DNA of 64,000 nucleotides from Symsagittifera roscoffensis (taxonomy: Eukaryota; Xenacoelomorpha; Acoela; Convolutidae): assembly GCF_963678635.1 (NCBI RefSeq), contig NC_087066.1, positions 8,833,954 through 8,897,953 on the forward strand, given 5' to 3'. This document shows, in pieces, positions 40,609-51,699 of the stretch (its first letter is position 1; the number at the start of each line of letters is the position of its first letter). Below the pieces are notes generated by a model. That model did not search any database. It was given only the letters and a program-made list of their open reading frames with translations, and was not told the origin of the DNA. Both the position numbers and the translations under genes were made by a program.

Positions 40609-42051
40609 ATGTTCACAAAAACAACCGAGGAAACCTATGAAAAAAAAAATAGATCTGAAGACGAGCACACCGCAGTGGTTTTTGCACGAATGATGATGGA
40701 AGGGAAAGTTCGGTCTGCCATGCTTTGGCTGACAAGCAGATCTGGCGGAGGTTTGCTCCATCCAAATGACGAAGTTATTGATTCCACAACAAAAACAAGA
40801 AAATTAGTCATTGACATTTTGGAAGAAAAACAACCCGTAGCACAACAGTCAAAAGAAGAAGCAAGAATACAAGTAGACAGCTTGCCTGAGTTAGAAACAG
40901 TAACCATCACTTCTTCTTATATAGAAAAAATTGCGAGGTCAATGCACGGTGGAGCCGGACCTTCAGGAACAGATTCGGAACACTGGAAAGACGCATTTCT
41001 TCGATTTGGAGGACATAGTTCGGCTTTGAGAGACGAAGTGGCAGCGCTGATCACAAAGATAGCTAACGAAATTATTCCATGGAACCAAATACGAGCATTG
41101 ATGTCAGGTCGTCTGATCGCTTTGGACAAGTGCCCCGGAGTTAGACCCATTGGCATAGGTGAGTGTTTGCGAAGAATAATGTGTAAATGTATGGCCGAAG
41201 CGACCAAAAAAGATCTCGAAGAAACCTGTGGATCTCAACAACTAGCTTGTGGTGTGAAAGCAGGAATAGAAGGAGCTGTACACTCAGTGGAGGAGTTGTT
41301 TAATAGCACCAAAGAGGACGGACATGGTCTTCTATTGATGGATGCCTCAAATGCATTCAATGCATTGAACAGGGAAACGGCTCTATGGAATGCTAGAATA
41401 CTTTGGCCAAGGTGCTCACGATTTCTTTTCAACACTTATAGTGGGTATGCGCCGCTAATTGTTGCAGGAACGACAGAACTTCTTTTCAGTAGTGAAGGCA
41501 CTACACAGGGTGATCCACTAGCGATGTTATTCTATGGTGTTTCATTGATGCCACTGATTGAATCACTCAAAGACCGAGATAAGTATTTACAAACATGGTA
41601 TGCAGATGATTCGGGAGCTCTCGGCGCACTAGAACTGGTTGAATGGTTGTCATCTTTGACTGAAAACGGCCCGAAGTATGGCTATTACCCCGAGCCAAGC
41701 AAAAGTTATTTGGTTGTTCACCCGAACTTTGTTGAAAAAGCTCATCAATTGTTTGACAGGTTCGGCATCAGAATAGTTGAAGGTAGAAGATATTTGGGCG
41801 GATTTATTGGCTCTGATGAAGGCAAAATTCGTTTCACTTTAAAAAAAGATCCAAGAATGGCTGGATTGTCTTGGCGAGTTGTCCAAAATGGTAGAAAAAG
41901 AACCTTAAGCTGCTTTAGTTGGATTAACAAGATCACTGCAATGCAAATGGAATTTTGTCCAGAGAGTAGTCAAAGATACGTCGCAGTTGTTTGCTCCTCT
42001 CGAGAAGATGTTGGAGGAAAACTTTTTGCCAAGCTTACTAGGAACTTCTAG
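40609..42051 (+). pseudogene. RT core of the retroelement
   Basis: The longest intact piece (480 codons). It spans a Lys/Glu-rich N-terminal segment (residues ~1-110), then the RT fingers, palm and thumb with the YADD catalytic box near residue 330. The sequence beyond residue ~455 is out of frame relative to the true protein, which continues at 41987. The ATG at 40609 is not the native start, as homologous sequence precedes it in another frame. Confidence 0.85.
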
Positions 42052-43084
42052 TGTCACACACTCAGATCGTGTTTTGTATTCACTTCCTGTCAAAAGAGGG
42101 GGACTAGGTGTACGAAATACAATAGAAGGTTCCAAACTAGCATTTTCCAGTTCACGTGAAGCAACCGACTGTCTCGTGAGTTCGATCCTTAACCAAGATG
42201 ATTTCGACCAAACTCTACACAAAACAAAGATGAGAGAAGCAAGAAAAAATCACGAGGAGAAAAAAAATGCTGTGGACAAAGATAAACTCGATGAATTGCT
42301 TGCAGTTTTACCAGCAGATCAGAAACGAGCGATCCGGAGAATAATCGACAACAACTGTTCCTTGTGGCTAACTTCGCTGCCCTTGTTGAAAGATAATTTT
42401 GATTTGTCAGCCACAGAGTTCAGAGACGCTCTATGTGTCAGGTACAGAAAACCACTCAAACGTTCTTTCTCGAGATGCGATAGATGTCAACAAGATTTTG
42501 ACTTACAGCATGCATTTTCTTGCAAGAAGGGCGGACTGGTAACACTACGACACAACGAAATAAGAGACGCAGTGGGCGATCTTGCTTCAATTTTGTGGAA
42601 AGATGTGAAAAGAGAACCTGTCGTAAAAGAACCAGATATAGAAAATGGAACCCCGGCACTAATTGCAGATCTTTCAGCTCGTGGGGTTTAGGATAGACAG
42701 TCGGCTGCGTCGTTCGACATCCGTGTTACAGACACTGACGCTCCGTCTTACCAAAACCGCAATCCCATGAATGTACTGAAAACTGCAGAGATTGAGAAGA
42801 AAAATAAGTATGGACCAGCTTGTGAAGAAAAGCACATGTCTTTCACTCCACTTGTCACTTCAATAGATGGTGTTTTGGCACCGGAGTTCACGTTTTTCCT
42901 CAAACGACTAGCAGATGATCTGGCATCAAAATGGGACCGCCCATATAGTCATGTCATGTGCTGGGTGAGATGTAGAATTTCATTCGCTATACTAAGAGCA
43001 ACCAACATTTGCATCAGAGGCACAAGATCCAAATGGCGATCCCTCGGCGTTGAGGACTTTTACACACTTGGAATGGCATTCTAA
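41987..43084 (+). pseudogene. C-terminal zinc knuckle and endonuclease-like part of the retroelement
   Basis: Same frame throughout, broken by one TAG at 42689-42691. Upstream: VLYSLPVKRGGLGVRN (RT thumb extension) and the CCHC knuckle at ~42470-42520. Downstream: the SFDIRV...E.EKK block and WVRCRISFAILRAT, ending at a TAA at 43082. The D...ExK arrangement suggests a PD-(D/E)XK nuclease, but this rests on a few residues. Confidence 0.65.
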
Positions 43085-43659
43085 ATATTCACAGGCTGTT
43101 AACTGGGGCTTTCATCGCGCATAACTGACTCCTATGATATTAGAATTTCGACACCATTTGCATATTATTTCGAAGAATATGAGATGTGTGAAGATAAAAA
43201 CACAAGATGACAACTGTGAACAAGCAACGAAAAACTTTTCCTTGCACCATTCGAAATAATTTATTTTGATTTTAAGTTAAATTAAAAAAAAATTTAACGA
43301 GCTGAAAAAAATTTTTTTTTGATCAGCTGACTTATAGAATTTTACGAAGTGAGTGGAAAACTGGAAAAGAGCCGTTTTATTGACATTTTGCCATGTTTTT
43401 TTAGCCGAAGCAAAATTGATATGGAATTATTGGCTATAGGAAGATCAAAACGCTCTTAAATCCAAAGTGAAAAAAATAGCAGCAAAAATGATTCAATGAA
43501 TAGGAGGAGGACATATCATCTTTCCCTGTGAAACTCGAATATTCATAATTTCTAAAAATGACTACTGTAAAAGCAGTAACACAGATAACTGTCTCAGGCT
43601 ATCTGTTTTCTGTTTTTTTTTCCTGCAAAAAAGAATTGTAAGATACGTAGATGGGCCCC
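43085..43659. other. Intergenic, no feature recognised
   Basis: AT-rich sequence after the retroelement, with poly-A and poly-T runs. Any 3'UTR of the element would lie here, but no tail is evident. Confidence 0.4.
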
Positions 43660-43996
43660 GGAAAATTTGACGACAAGCAAATTAGACGACGTAAAAAACG
43701 GAATTTAGACGATATCTGCTTCTGATTTTAGACGATAAAGATTGGGTCATATACCAAAAGAAAACCAGTAAATTATCACAGAACTGATCAAAAATGATTG
43801 TAAATAAATCATAAATCATTAAATCGAAAAATGAAATAACACTTTGAATGCAACAATTATACAAGGGTGATATTTACCAGTATTTACTCAACCAAATTTT
43901 AATTTAAAACTGCAAACAAATTTCCAGCCTTTTGCACGCAAGCTATCGTCTAAATTCCGTTATTTTCGGATCGTCTAATTTGCTTGTCTAATTTCC
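43660..43996. repeat. MITE with ~58-bp terminal inverted repeats
   Basis: The left arm 43660-43719 (AAGCAAATTAGACGA, CGGAATTTAGACGATA) is the inverted copy of 43938-43996 (TATCGTCTAAATTCCG, TCGTCTAATTTGCTTG). The TAGACGA motif recurs again inside. 337 bp in all, with no coding capacity. A target-site duplication is not clear. Confidence 0.85.
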
Positions 43997-45370
43997 TACA
44001 TCACATCAAAGATCGTAGCACTTCGTGTACTATAGTAAGCAAAACAAAATATACAGCGCAAATTGGCAAGTGATTTTGATAGTTAGGCAGTAAACGTTTG
44101 CTTAAACATTTATAAACTTCAGCTTTGCTTAATTCACTTTCTCACCTAATTGACAATAAAGTTCACTGTCTGGATCATAACCGTCTGCTTGTCAATTGCC
44201 CCAATTTTTTATTAATTTTATGTATATCTTCATAAATTTTCAATAAGGTGATATATTTTCGTTAAAGAAACTAAACAGATAAATTTTGTCCTTTAAATTC
44301 GATACAATTGGAACAATTCATCCCAATATTTGGTATAAATAGAACTTTACTTTGCTAGGAATTTCTAATCGTTTTTTACTGAATAAGTCTTTGAATAGTT
44401 CCAAACCATAAAACTAAAATATGCTAGTTGAAGTTCTTGATTCAACAAGCTCTTGATTCAACAAACATGCCAAAATAGCATGTTTGCTATTCAGAACATC
44501 TCAGTAGCTGCCAGGACCTTTATTTTTTTGTATCGTTATGGTGACTTAATTACGTCACAATGAGCTTTTTTAACGAAAACGTAAGCGTGCATGCCAGTCA
44601 AAATTTGTCAAACGTGTCGCAGAAGTTTTATTTTTTGTCTTTTTGGTTGTATATGTTGTAATCATTTCCTTTATGAATAAATGAAGTTCTCATTTAACAT
44701 GGTTATCCTACGGTTTCTATTTAGCTGCTGCTTTTTTCTCATGTTTTATCTGGTTTTTGGGCGTTATAACATTCATTTTTGAAGTATATAGCACGCTCAT
44801 TTGTTATAGCACGCTCAGGCTAGTTTTTGGCGTTATAAAAATTACGAGATTAAGTGTTTTGTAATCGGGGACTTTTTTTCCAGTATACAATACTCTTGCA
44901 AGAGAAATTGCAGTTGCTTTAATGTTGATCCTTAACAATTTCCAGGTTCATTCTAACTTGGCCTGGAGGTACGCGGTCATCTTGACTCTAAGAAATGGAG
45001 TTCGGCTTGCGACACGACCTTGTTTTTTAAATCAATGAAAATGAAATATTTTTCCGGTGAACATTGAATTAATAGACTTTCGTTTGTCTGCTCAAGTATC
45101 GTCGACAAAAATTATATCATTATTTTTTTTTGCTGTAAGCAGGTATCATAGTGGTTGCAAGAGTTAATTATTTTAGATTGAAGAAGACTTGAAAATTTTT
45201 CGCTAAATCAATTGTTTTTCTGCTCAATTGGTTTCTGCTCAGAGATAGTCGGCTTCGTAAGTTTCGCAAGCAATTTTTCCAAGAACTGTTTTTTTTTTAA
45301 AAAAACCAGGTATTAAGATAATTTTTCTTTGATAAAAACCGGTATTTTTCGTGATTGATAAAAACAGGTA
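43997..45370. other. Intergenic with one diverged family R copy
   Basis: The stretch 44835-45260 shares GTAATCGGGGACTTTTT, TTGGCCTGGAGGTACGCG and the Pol III B-box-like GAGTTCGGCTTGCGAC with family R. The rest is AT-rich and shows nothing coding. Confidence 0.5.
44835..45260 (+). repeat. Dispersed repeat family R, decayed copy 4
   Basis: Keeps the A-box-like TGGCCTGGAGGT (44958) and a B-box-like segment (~44998), followed by a GACACGACCTTGTTTTTT tract as in copies 1 and 3. The opening hairpin is gone. Confidence 0.55.
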
Positions 45371-45507
45371 TTATGAAAGTGTATGGCATATGGATTTTTT
45401 TTCTTTTTTTTTGAGAGGTTTTGGATGTTTCTTCATTTTTTTGAATTTCGCAACAATGTTTAGCTTTTTCTCACCTACCTTACCAATTTTCAAAGAACGG
45501 GTATCCA

Positions 45508-45574
45508 TGTACCGCTTAATCTCCTGTGCGCCTGCATAATCTAATCCCCTAGTAGTGGCCCTTTGAGAAGGCAA
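45508..45574 (-). other. Candidate coding exon (low confidence)
   Basis: The minus strand reads TRGLDYAGAQEIKRYMDTRS and ends at ATTG|GTAAGG, a fair donor. A pyrimidine-rich TTGCCTTCTCAAAG precedes it. It is GC-richer than its surroundings. No family recognised; it may be chance. Confidence 0.25.
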
Positions 45575-46188
45575 AATTTTTCAATTTTGACAGCTCGTGA
45601 AACTTTTTGACTATTCTTGAGAAACCCTCCCAAATCTGAGATTTAAAAAAAATTTTATAGGTAAATATGAAAAGCTCCCAGACTAAAAAATAAGCAGTTA
45701 GATTTAAAAAATCATTTGTCTCATTATGTGTTATTTCTGCATCGCTAAACATTTCTTGTTTCATTTATAAAACTATGTTCTAAAATTGATTTATTTCCAT
45801 AATTCTTCTGATTTGACTTAAGAATTCAATATTAAGTTATCTTTTATTTTGAAGTTTTCACCCAATTGGTGAAGGCGTCCTCATACCGTCTTCTGCTAGC
45901 AAAAAAACAGCCGAATTTTTTTGAATATTTTTGTATTTGTTTGAAAAGAGTTTGAATTTTTTTCAAAATTATTTTGTTCAAACTTTATGAGCCAAAAACA
46001 CGGTACAGTTTCATGGTTTGAGGGATCTGAAAATGAATTACATTTTTCTTCTAACTCAGCAAATGTTTCAATTCATTTGATAATGTTATAAAAAATATAA
46101 AGAATAGAATAAAAACTTGGATACTCTTATGAAAGGGTTACAAATTTGTACAAATCTTGGAATCAAAATAGGAATAAATAGATAAAAT

Positions 46189-46419
46189 TCAGCTCAAATT
46201 TGTTCGGTTTTTTGATAACTTCTGGTCTAATTGTTTGTAAAACCTGTGAGCTTCTTTAAGCGCTTCTGGAGTTTTTCGGTCAATGATGATCACGTGGTTA
46301 TGCGGGTGCTTGGAAGCAGTAACAGGTTTCGGGTTATCCCATTGGGCAATTCCTCTCGCTATATCTCTTATGACCATTGGACCTTCAGGTGAACCAATTT
46401 TACAATAGACGGTACACAT
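46189..46419 (-). CDS. Hypothetical 76-residue protein
   Basis: A complete ATG-to-TGA frame on the minus strand with an in-frame stop 12 nt upstream of the ATG, and base composition richer in GC than the flanks. The product starts MCTVYCKIGSPEGPMVIRDI, and has ARGIAQWDNPKPV, KHPHNHVIIIDRKT and a helical C-terminus (EALKEAHRFYKQLDQKLS). No signal peptide or membrane segment. I do not recognise the family. Upstream (46445-46680) is a minisatellite. It could be a real single-exon gene, an exon, or a relic. Confidence 0.4.
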   Translation of the reverse strand: MCTVYCKIGSPEGPMVIRDIARGIAQWDNPKPVTASKHPHNHVIIIDRKTPEALKEAHRFYKQLDQKLSKNRTNLS

Positions 46420-46444
46420 TATATAGAGTCATGAGCTTTCTCGT

Positions 46445-46680
46445 TTGCAACATGCGGAGCTTTTCAACGAGCCCTCAAAGAAAGCATTGTAACATACGAG
46501 ATTTTTAAGAAGCCCTCAAAGAAAGCATTTTAACATACGAGTTTTTCAGCAAGCCCTCAAAAAAGGCATTATAACATAGGAGATTTTTAAGAAGCCCTCA
46601 AAAAAGGCATTATAACATACGGGATTTTTAAGAAGCCCTCAAAAAAGGCATTATAACATAGGAGATTTTTAAGAAGCCTG
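46445..46680. repeat. Minisatellite, ~5.5 units of 42-43 bp
   Basis: Units carry AAGCCCTCAAAAAAGGCATT and ATAACATAGGAGATTTTTAA; the last three are almost identical. It lies immediately upstream of the 76-codon minus-strand ORF. Confidence 0.93.
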
Positions 46681-46689
46681 AAAAGTGTT

Positions 46690-48159
46690 GTAGCTTCCAT
46701 ATCCATTTTCTCTACCAGCAAATGAATCAATATTTTTGCGCGTAGTTCTGTGACCCGTTATTAAAAATTAAGGTTCGCTAGACTGAATTGACGCCGTAAA
46801 AGAGTACCAAAAGAGATCAACGATGTGTCTGTTTCGTTTACAGGAAAGAAAGGTTTCTAAAAAATCCAAATAGTAGAAAAAATTGGGTTATACATATTAT
46901 GTTATACATATAATATTGTGTTGCTAGTGTCATAAATTGAGTTGCTTAAAGTTATTAGTTATTTTTGCTTAAGAATTTCGAAAAAGAGAGTATCTATGCT
47001 CCAAAAGCTTTTTGAATTTGTTTCAAACCCTTTGTTTTGGTTTATATTGGTGAATGACAAGAAAACAGATCTGAGCTAGAGACAGTGAATTTAATAGACA
47101 GTGCTAGCTTACTGCTTTATTTATAGGGTTGGCAAATGAGACAGTGAACTTAAAAAAGAGCAAAAATAACACAATGAAGTTTACGGCGGGTAATTGAACG
47201 AAAGAAGCGGGTAAACGAATATTTGTTTCACAATTTGGTTGCTCTCAAATCGAAGGTAAAAAAGAATAACTGCAATAATAAATAGTGATTCGTTATTCGG
47301 CTAATACGTTTTTTCCAATTGGTGGCCTTGTCCTTTCTTTTTTTTTCGGTTTACTTTCTCCAATAATTGCATATTAAATTCACTGTCTGGATCAGACCCG
47401 TCTCCAGGCCATTCAACCTTGGGTGACGATTTAATATTCGGCTAATTATTTTCTTTCATTTGATTGCCTTGCTTCTTCTTTATGTGCCTGACTGTTTCTC
47501 ATAATTGCCCATCATAATAACTGTCTGCATCAGGCCCGTCTCTTTGTCTTTCAACCTCAATCTTTTTTAAAAAAAAAACATTTAAAATGTGTTTCTATAG
47601 CTTAAATTTTTTAAATTTTTCATTTCGCGTCTATTATATTCACTAGGTACTACTATTATGAGTCTATACGCCTCTGAGGGATCTACTTTACATTTATTAG
47701 CGGGGCTTAATTTATAGTGGATCTACCTAACAATCCTCCTATGGTTTCTACCAAAAAAATGCCACCCCTATGAATAAAAGCAGTAAACTAGCACTAGAGC
47801 CATCTATTTAAAAATCGAAGTTGCTGTATTCTGATTAGTCGAAAAATCAACTAAAATAATCAAATGAATAATTACCCCTTTCCAAGACGAAATAGTAGGT
47901 AGATTAAGTCAATTTTTTGACCAGTCAGAATGCAGCAAAATTCGAATTAAAAATAGAGTGCTCTAGAGCTAGTTTACTGCTTATATTTATAGGTAGTAAC
48001 TCTTTAGTAGATACCATAGGTGGCATTGGTAAGTAGATCCACTACAAGTTATGCTACGCTTTTGTAGAACCGAATAAGGAGGCTCAATAAGATCTGTGCC
48101 TGCGTATACGCGCGTAAATACATGTGTCCCGACTATTGTAAAAAAAATGTGTCACATAC
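46690..48159. other. Intergenic with a recurrent ~55-bp motif
   Basis: TTCACTGTCTGGATCAGACC-like motifs with a preceding TTTCTC(C)AATAATTG occur at about 47355-47405 and 47493-47543 (and at 44138-44190). An inverted AGACAGTGAATTTAA is at 47088-47102. No gene seen. Confidence 0.5.
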
Positions 48160-48379
48160 CTTTGAAGTATGCGTGCATGCAGGAGCCCAACCACATGTCT
48201 TCCGGTCGCCATACGCAAGGAAGTGAGAAATTGAAGTTGACACTGTTCCCATAAAATCCTATGCAATGCTGCGCACAGTTTTGTACGAAGCTCTCAATGA
48301 TAGAGCTGTCGAATATTTCCAATTGACCCATACAGTATTTGAAAGGTAGAGTTTTTCCACGTATAACGCTGATCGGAAT
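48160..48379 (-). other. Candidate Cys-rich coding exon (unknown gene)
   Basis: Between an acceptor-like GCCTCAG and a donor AAAG|GTATGT, the minus strand reads 73 codons without a stop: TLPFKYCMGQLEIFDSSII, FVQNCAQHCIGFYGNS, LPCVWRPEDMWLGSCMHAYF. Six cysteines and few low-complexity residues suggest a real extracellular-type exon. The frame stops just upstream of the acceptor, consistent with an exon edge. No partner exons were identified, so it may be a gene relic. Confidence 0.38.
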
Positions 48380-49585
48380 CTGAGGCGTGGTTCAATCGTG
48401 TGATAGATGGATTTCGATTTTCATTGACGAGAATCAGAGACGCATTTGGACCTCTTCATTGTCCGAAGAGCCTTTTTTGGCTCAGTTCACGACAATTATT
48501 AATGGCCAATGAAACCTAAATTTTTGAAAACAGCTTTTCGATCCATTAAAAGTACGAAATTTGAGAGCGGCATCACTGTAATTTTTCGGGAAAACTCAAA
48601 AATTTCAAAATGGCACTTTTTTCTGATCAGAAAATTAATTGGTCTAAGGCCAAAATTCACGATTCTGTAAAAGAAACACGACTGTTCGCGTGAGGACGAA
48701 ACCCTGGTTTTTATTGCTGTTTTTTGTGACTGAAGCGAAAATGATTTTTAAAAACAAATTATAGAATTTTTTTTATAAAACAATGAAAGCAAAACGATTT
48801 TATGTCAAAGTACAAAGTGATGCATTTTGCATCAATTAACGTAATATTCAGACCAATCAACTTGCCTCTATTTACTTTGAAATGATTTTCAGCTGAATTG
48901 TATCGCTGCCTAGGGTTTCTTAGAAACCTAAATAGACCGCACAATAATTATCCCAAATGTTCATTTTTCAAAACCTAATATCCTAATAGCTTTACAAAAC
49001 GCACTTGCAAGACTAAAAATTATTAAATTTGAAGTTCGAGCATCGATAATTTTAATAGTACAAAAAGTTCTGCCAAAAAATCTATGGTTTGTTTCTGTAA
49101 CACAACCCAAAGTGACCTTCTGTTGTTTTGGAAATTGGGTTATAATACTCAAAGATGAAAAGATGATTGTTTGAAAATACCTGCGGGAAAAAAATCAGCA
49201 GTTTTCGTAAAGTTTGATTAACAATTTGGTAGTTTTAGGCCGTATACGAGAATGAGCGAGTTTCGACACGTTTCAAAACATCAACAAGCAAAATTATGAG
49301 CTTTTTTTCTGAAGTTCTTTAGTTATTTTTGGGATCCATCTATCATAATATTGCCTCATGTCGCCGCAACTTCGTGTTTTTACGAGGTACGTCTATGAAT
49401 CTGCAAAGCCCTGCCGTGTTCAAGGGCACGTGACTTTCGGCAAGTGGCTTGCGTGGGTTCGCAATTCTCCATTCCGGGTACTTTCGGCAATACAATTCTC
49501 AATATTTTGCTGTGGTTTACTTAGGCATTTAATTTATAATTCAAAACAATGAGACTTGAGAAATTTACTTCATGTTAGACAAACG
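48380..49585. other. Intergenic, no feature recognised
   Basis: AT-rich; short open stretches on both strands lack any coding signature. Confidence 0.4.
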
Positions 49586-49587
49586 AA

Positions 49588-49633
49588 CTGTAGCTGATTT
49601 GGAGGGAGGGGAGGGCTCGTGGGGATTCGAATC

Positions 49634-49700
<67 letters not shown>
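49588..49700 (+). repeat. tRNA-promoter-like SINE remnant with (TA)n tail
   Basis: A-box-like TAGCTGATTTGG (49591-49602) and a perfect-looking B-box GGGGATTCGAATCCC (49621-49635) are followed directly by ~30 TA units (49636-49698). The arrangement is that of a SINE head and simple tail. Confidence 0.55.
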
Positions 49701-49701
<1 letters not shown>

Positions 49702-49914
49702 GTTTATATATATCGAATATATAAAAATAAAGGGTTTAGGATTTTGAAATTTTCAGTCGTATCCGACGGTTTACTAATAAAGCAAAAGAAGTTAAATTTA
49801 AGCTAAGTGCTTCCCATGGACGGACTAAGCAAAAGTCTAAATAGTTTAAAAGCTCGATCATTAGCTCCAGGTTTGATTAATTGATTAATACAAATTGTTA
49901 TCCGCACCGGAGTT

Positions 49915-50140
49915 CCATGGATTATAATCGATTATAATGGAAAAATGTTGTCATTATAATCCGTTATTGTGGCAAATTTAGACCACAAAATCGATTATAT
50001 TGTCGTTATAATCGATTAATTTCGTGAAAACCCAATCCATTAAAATCCATTATTATGGATTACAATCCATTTAAAGTCCATTATAATAGATTATAATCCA
50101 TTTAAAATCCATTATAATTGATTATAACGGATTACAATTT
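49915..50140. repeat. Palindromic ATTATAAT-rich array
   Basis: Repeated ~22-bp blocks of the form CCATTATAATNGATTATAAT (GATTATAATC, CCATTATAAT, AATCCATT variants). About ten imperfect units on both strands, each able to form a short hairpin. No coding capacity. Confidence 0.85.
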
Positions 50141-50213
50141 ATACATTTTTTTGCAAAACTTGCAACAATTCTGCGTTACTCACGGCCTGCTCGCAATCTA
50201 AATCTAATCGAGT

Positions 50214-50345
50214 TAACCCCCTTCCCACTTTGCCCCCCCATCCGCGTTTGCCCAAACCCCTGCTCCCACTCCCCTACGTTTATCCCTACGCCCACCCCCA
50301 TGTTTGCTAAAGTTTATCCCCAACCCCCCCCCCCCAAGTTACAGT
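50214..50345. repeat. C-rich tract (G-quadruplex potential on minus strand)
   Basis: Many runs of 3-7 C, and one of 13 C near 50324-50336, in otherwise AT-rich DNA. It lies just outside the left end of the 2.5-kb duplicated segment. Confidence 0.7.
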
Positions 50346-50696
50346 CCCCTCCCCAGTTTCTTTACCATTCTTTACCTTGCGAAAGATACTACTTTGTTTG
50401 ACAGGGCTGGTTAATAGGATCTGGTTGGAAGCTACTGATCCGTTCAAGGACGAGGGACTCTTTGGCGATGTTGAGCTTGGGTCAGTATCGCGTATTTTTT
50501 CTTTGGGCTGCTAGTTTCTGTTTTCTGGCGGAGTGTCGATATTCAAATGTTCACTACGATTTTTTCATCCGCCTTCCAGTTAAAAGCTCTCTTTGTTGTC
50601 CAAAATGATATTGCAATTCTGAAAGACTACGCTTTTCAAAAGTTTTTTTTGGTTTTCTTTGGATATTTTTTCAAAAAGGACACAGTTTCTTTTCAA

Positions 50697-50981
50697 CTAA
50701 AATAGGTTCCGAAAATTCGAGAAGATTTCTGAAACCGAGCTGATGCAGGTAGATTTTGGTGGTTCTGACAACATTGTCTGTAATTTAAATTTTAACTGTT
50801 TGAACTCCGTTTTTAAGCAATTCGTTGGATCAAGGATTATCAACGGTACAGAACATTGATTTATATGCTGTGAATTGCAAAATGATTTGAATTTGTGACC
50901 AGTAAAACATGAAGCTTGACGAACCTTGATTGTTTTTGAATTTCTCTGGAAATGAAAACAATCGCTCAGAAAATCATCCAC
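50697..50981 (-). other. Conserved open segment in the duplicated block (copy A)
   Basis: 94 codons (VDDFLSDCFHFQRNSKTIKV ... CSVPLIILDPTNCLKTEF ... ISSVSEIFSNFRNLF). The counterpart at 55570-55854 differs at a handful of residues and keeps the frame. No ATG: it opens with GTG, and an overlapping frame (50966-51202) precedes it. Family unknown; possibly a transposon protein fragment. Confidence 0.35.
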
Positions 50982-51699
50982 CGTTTTCGAACAATTCTAT
51001 ACAAAAACCAATTATCTAGAGGAGCCTGATTTGAATCCAATAAACCCGAAAAGTCCAAACCAATTTTCCAGTTTACAAAAGATAATCCCGGTAAATGGTA
51101 GGTTTGCTTTAAGATGATAAAATTTTCAATATTTTGTTTCCTTCGATGTATCTGAGCAGTTTTTCCATGAAAATAACTCATTTTTTGATATGTGGTTGCC
51201 ACCCATGACCCAAAAAAATGTTTTTTATACCAAGCTCTCCCAGATTGGCTTTCGGAAGCTTTTTCAGGGTAGCTGTCTTAGGAATTTGAGGTACGAAAAA
51301 TTACTCTAAATGTATAACAACCCATTGGAGGTTTGAAGAATTATTGAAAGTAGGTGCTGTCTTTATTGGTTTAAAGCTCTCGTTACTCGTACAGTTCCTT
51401 GACAAGCGGTTTTAAGATGTTATCTCCACCAGTCAGAACGGCAACAGTTTCGTTGTTGAAAAAACATTTAGTTTCTAGTGGACTACTGACAAATTTTTAG
51501 TTTCACAATATTACTGGTTACAGCAAATTGTTCTGGAGTCAAGTTTTCATCGGTGAAAATTACAGTTATGACGGAAAAAGCGATGGTAATTACAAGCCCA
51601 TTAATTACAATTATACTATTTATAATTTGAAATTATATTGGAGATTTTGTTGAATTTGAATGTATTAGTGATAACATTTAAGATGTCAATTTTTAAATG

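Larger units (their letters stand above)
40014..43084 (+). mobile_element. Frameshifted non-LTR retroelement with RT, CCHC knuckle and PD-(D/E)XK-like end
   Basis: One ancestral ORF is now in four pieces: 40014-40355, 40334-40693, 40609-42051 and 41987-43081. The frame changes occur near 40335, at a poly-A run near 40640, and near 41990, and there is a TAG at 42689 where a Trp codon is expected. RT motifs: GGAGPSGTDSEHW, GVRPIGIGECLRR, LLLMDASNAFNALN, SEGTTQGDPLAM and WYADDSGALG. C-terminal: CDRCQQDFDLQHAFSC (C-x2-C-x7-H-x4-C) then RHNEIRD, SFDIRVTDTD and AEIEKKNKY, resembling the zinc knuckle plus restriction-like endonuclease of R2-group LINEs. The exact clade is uncertain. Dead copy. Confidence 0.82.

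Noticed and set aside
40143-42222. Several minus-strand frames opposite the RT element
   Set aside because: The plus strand carries clear RT motifs; the opposite frames have no motif.
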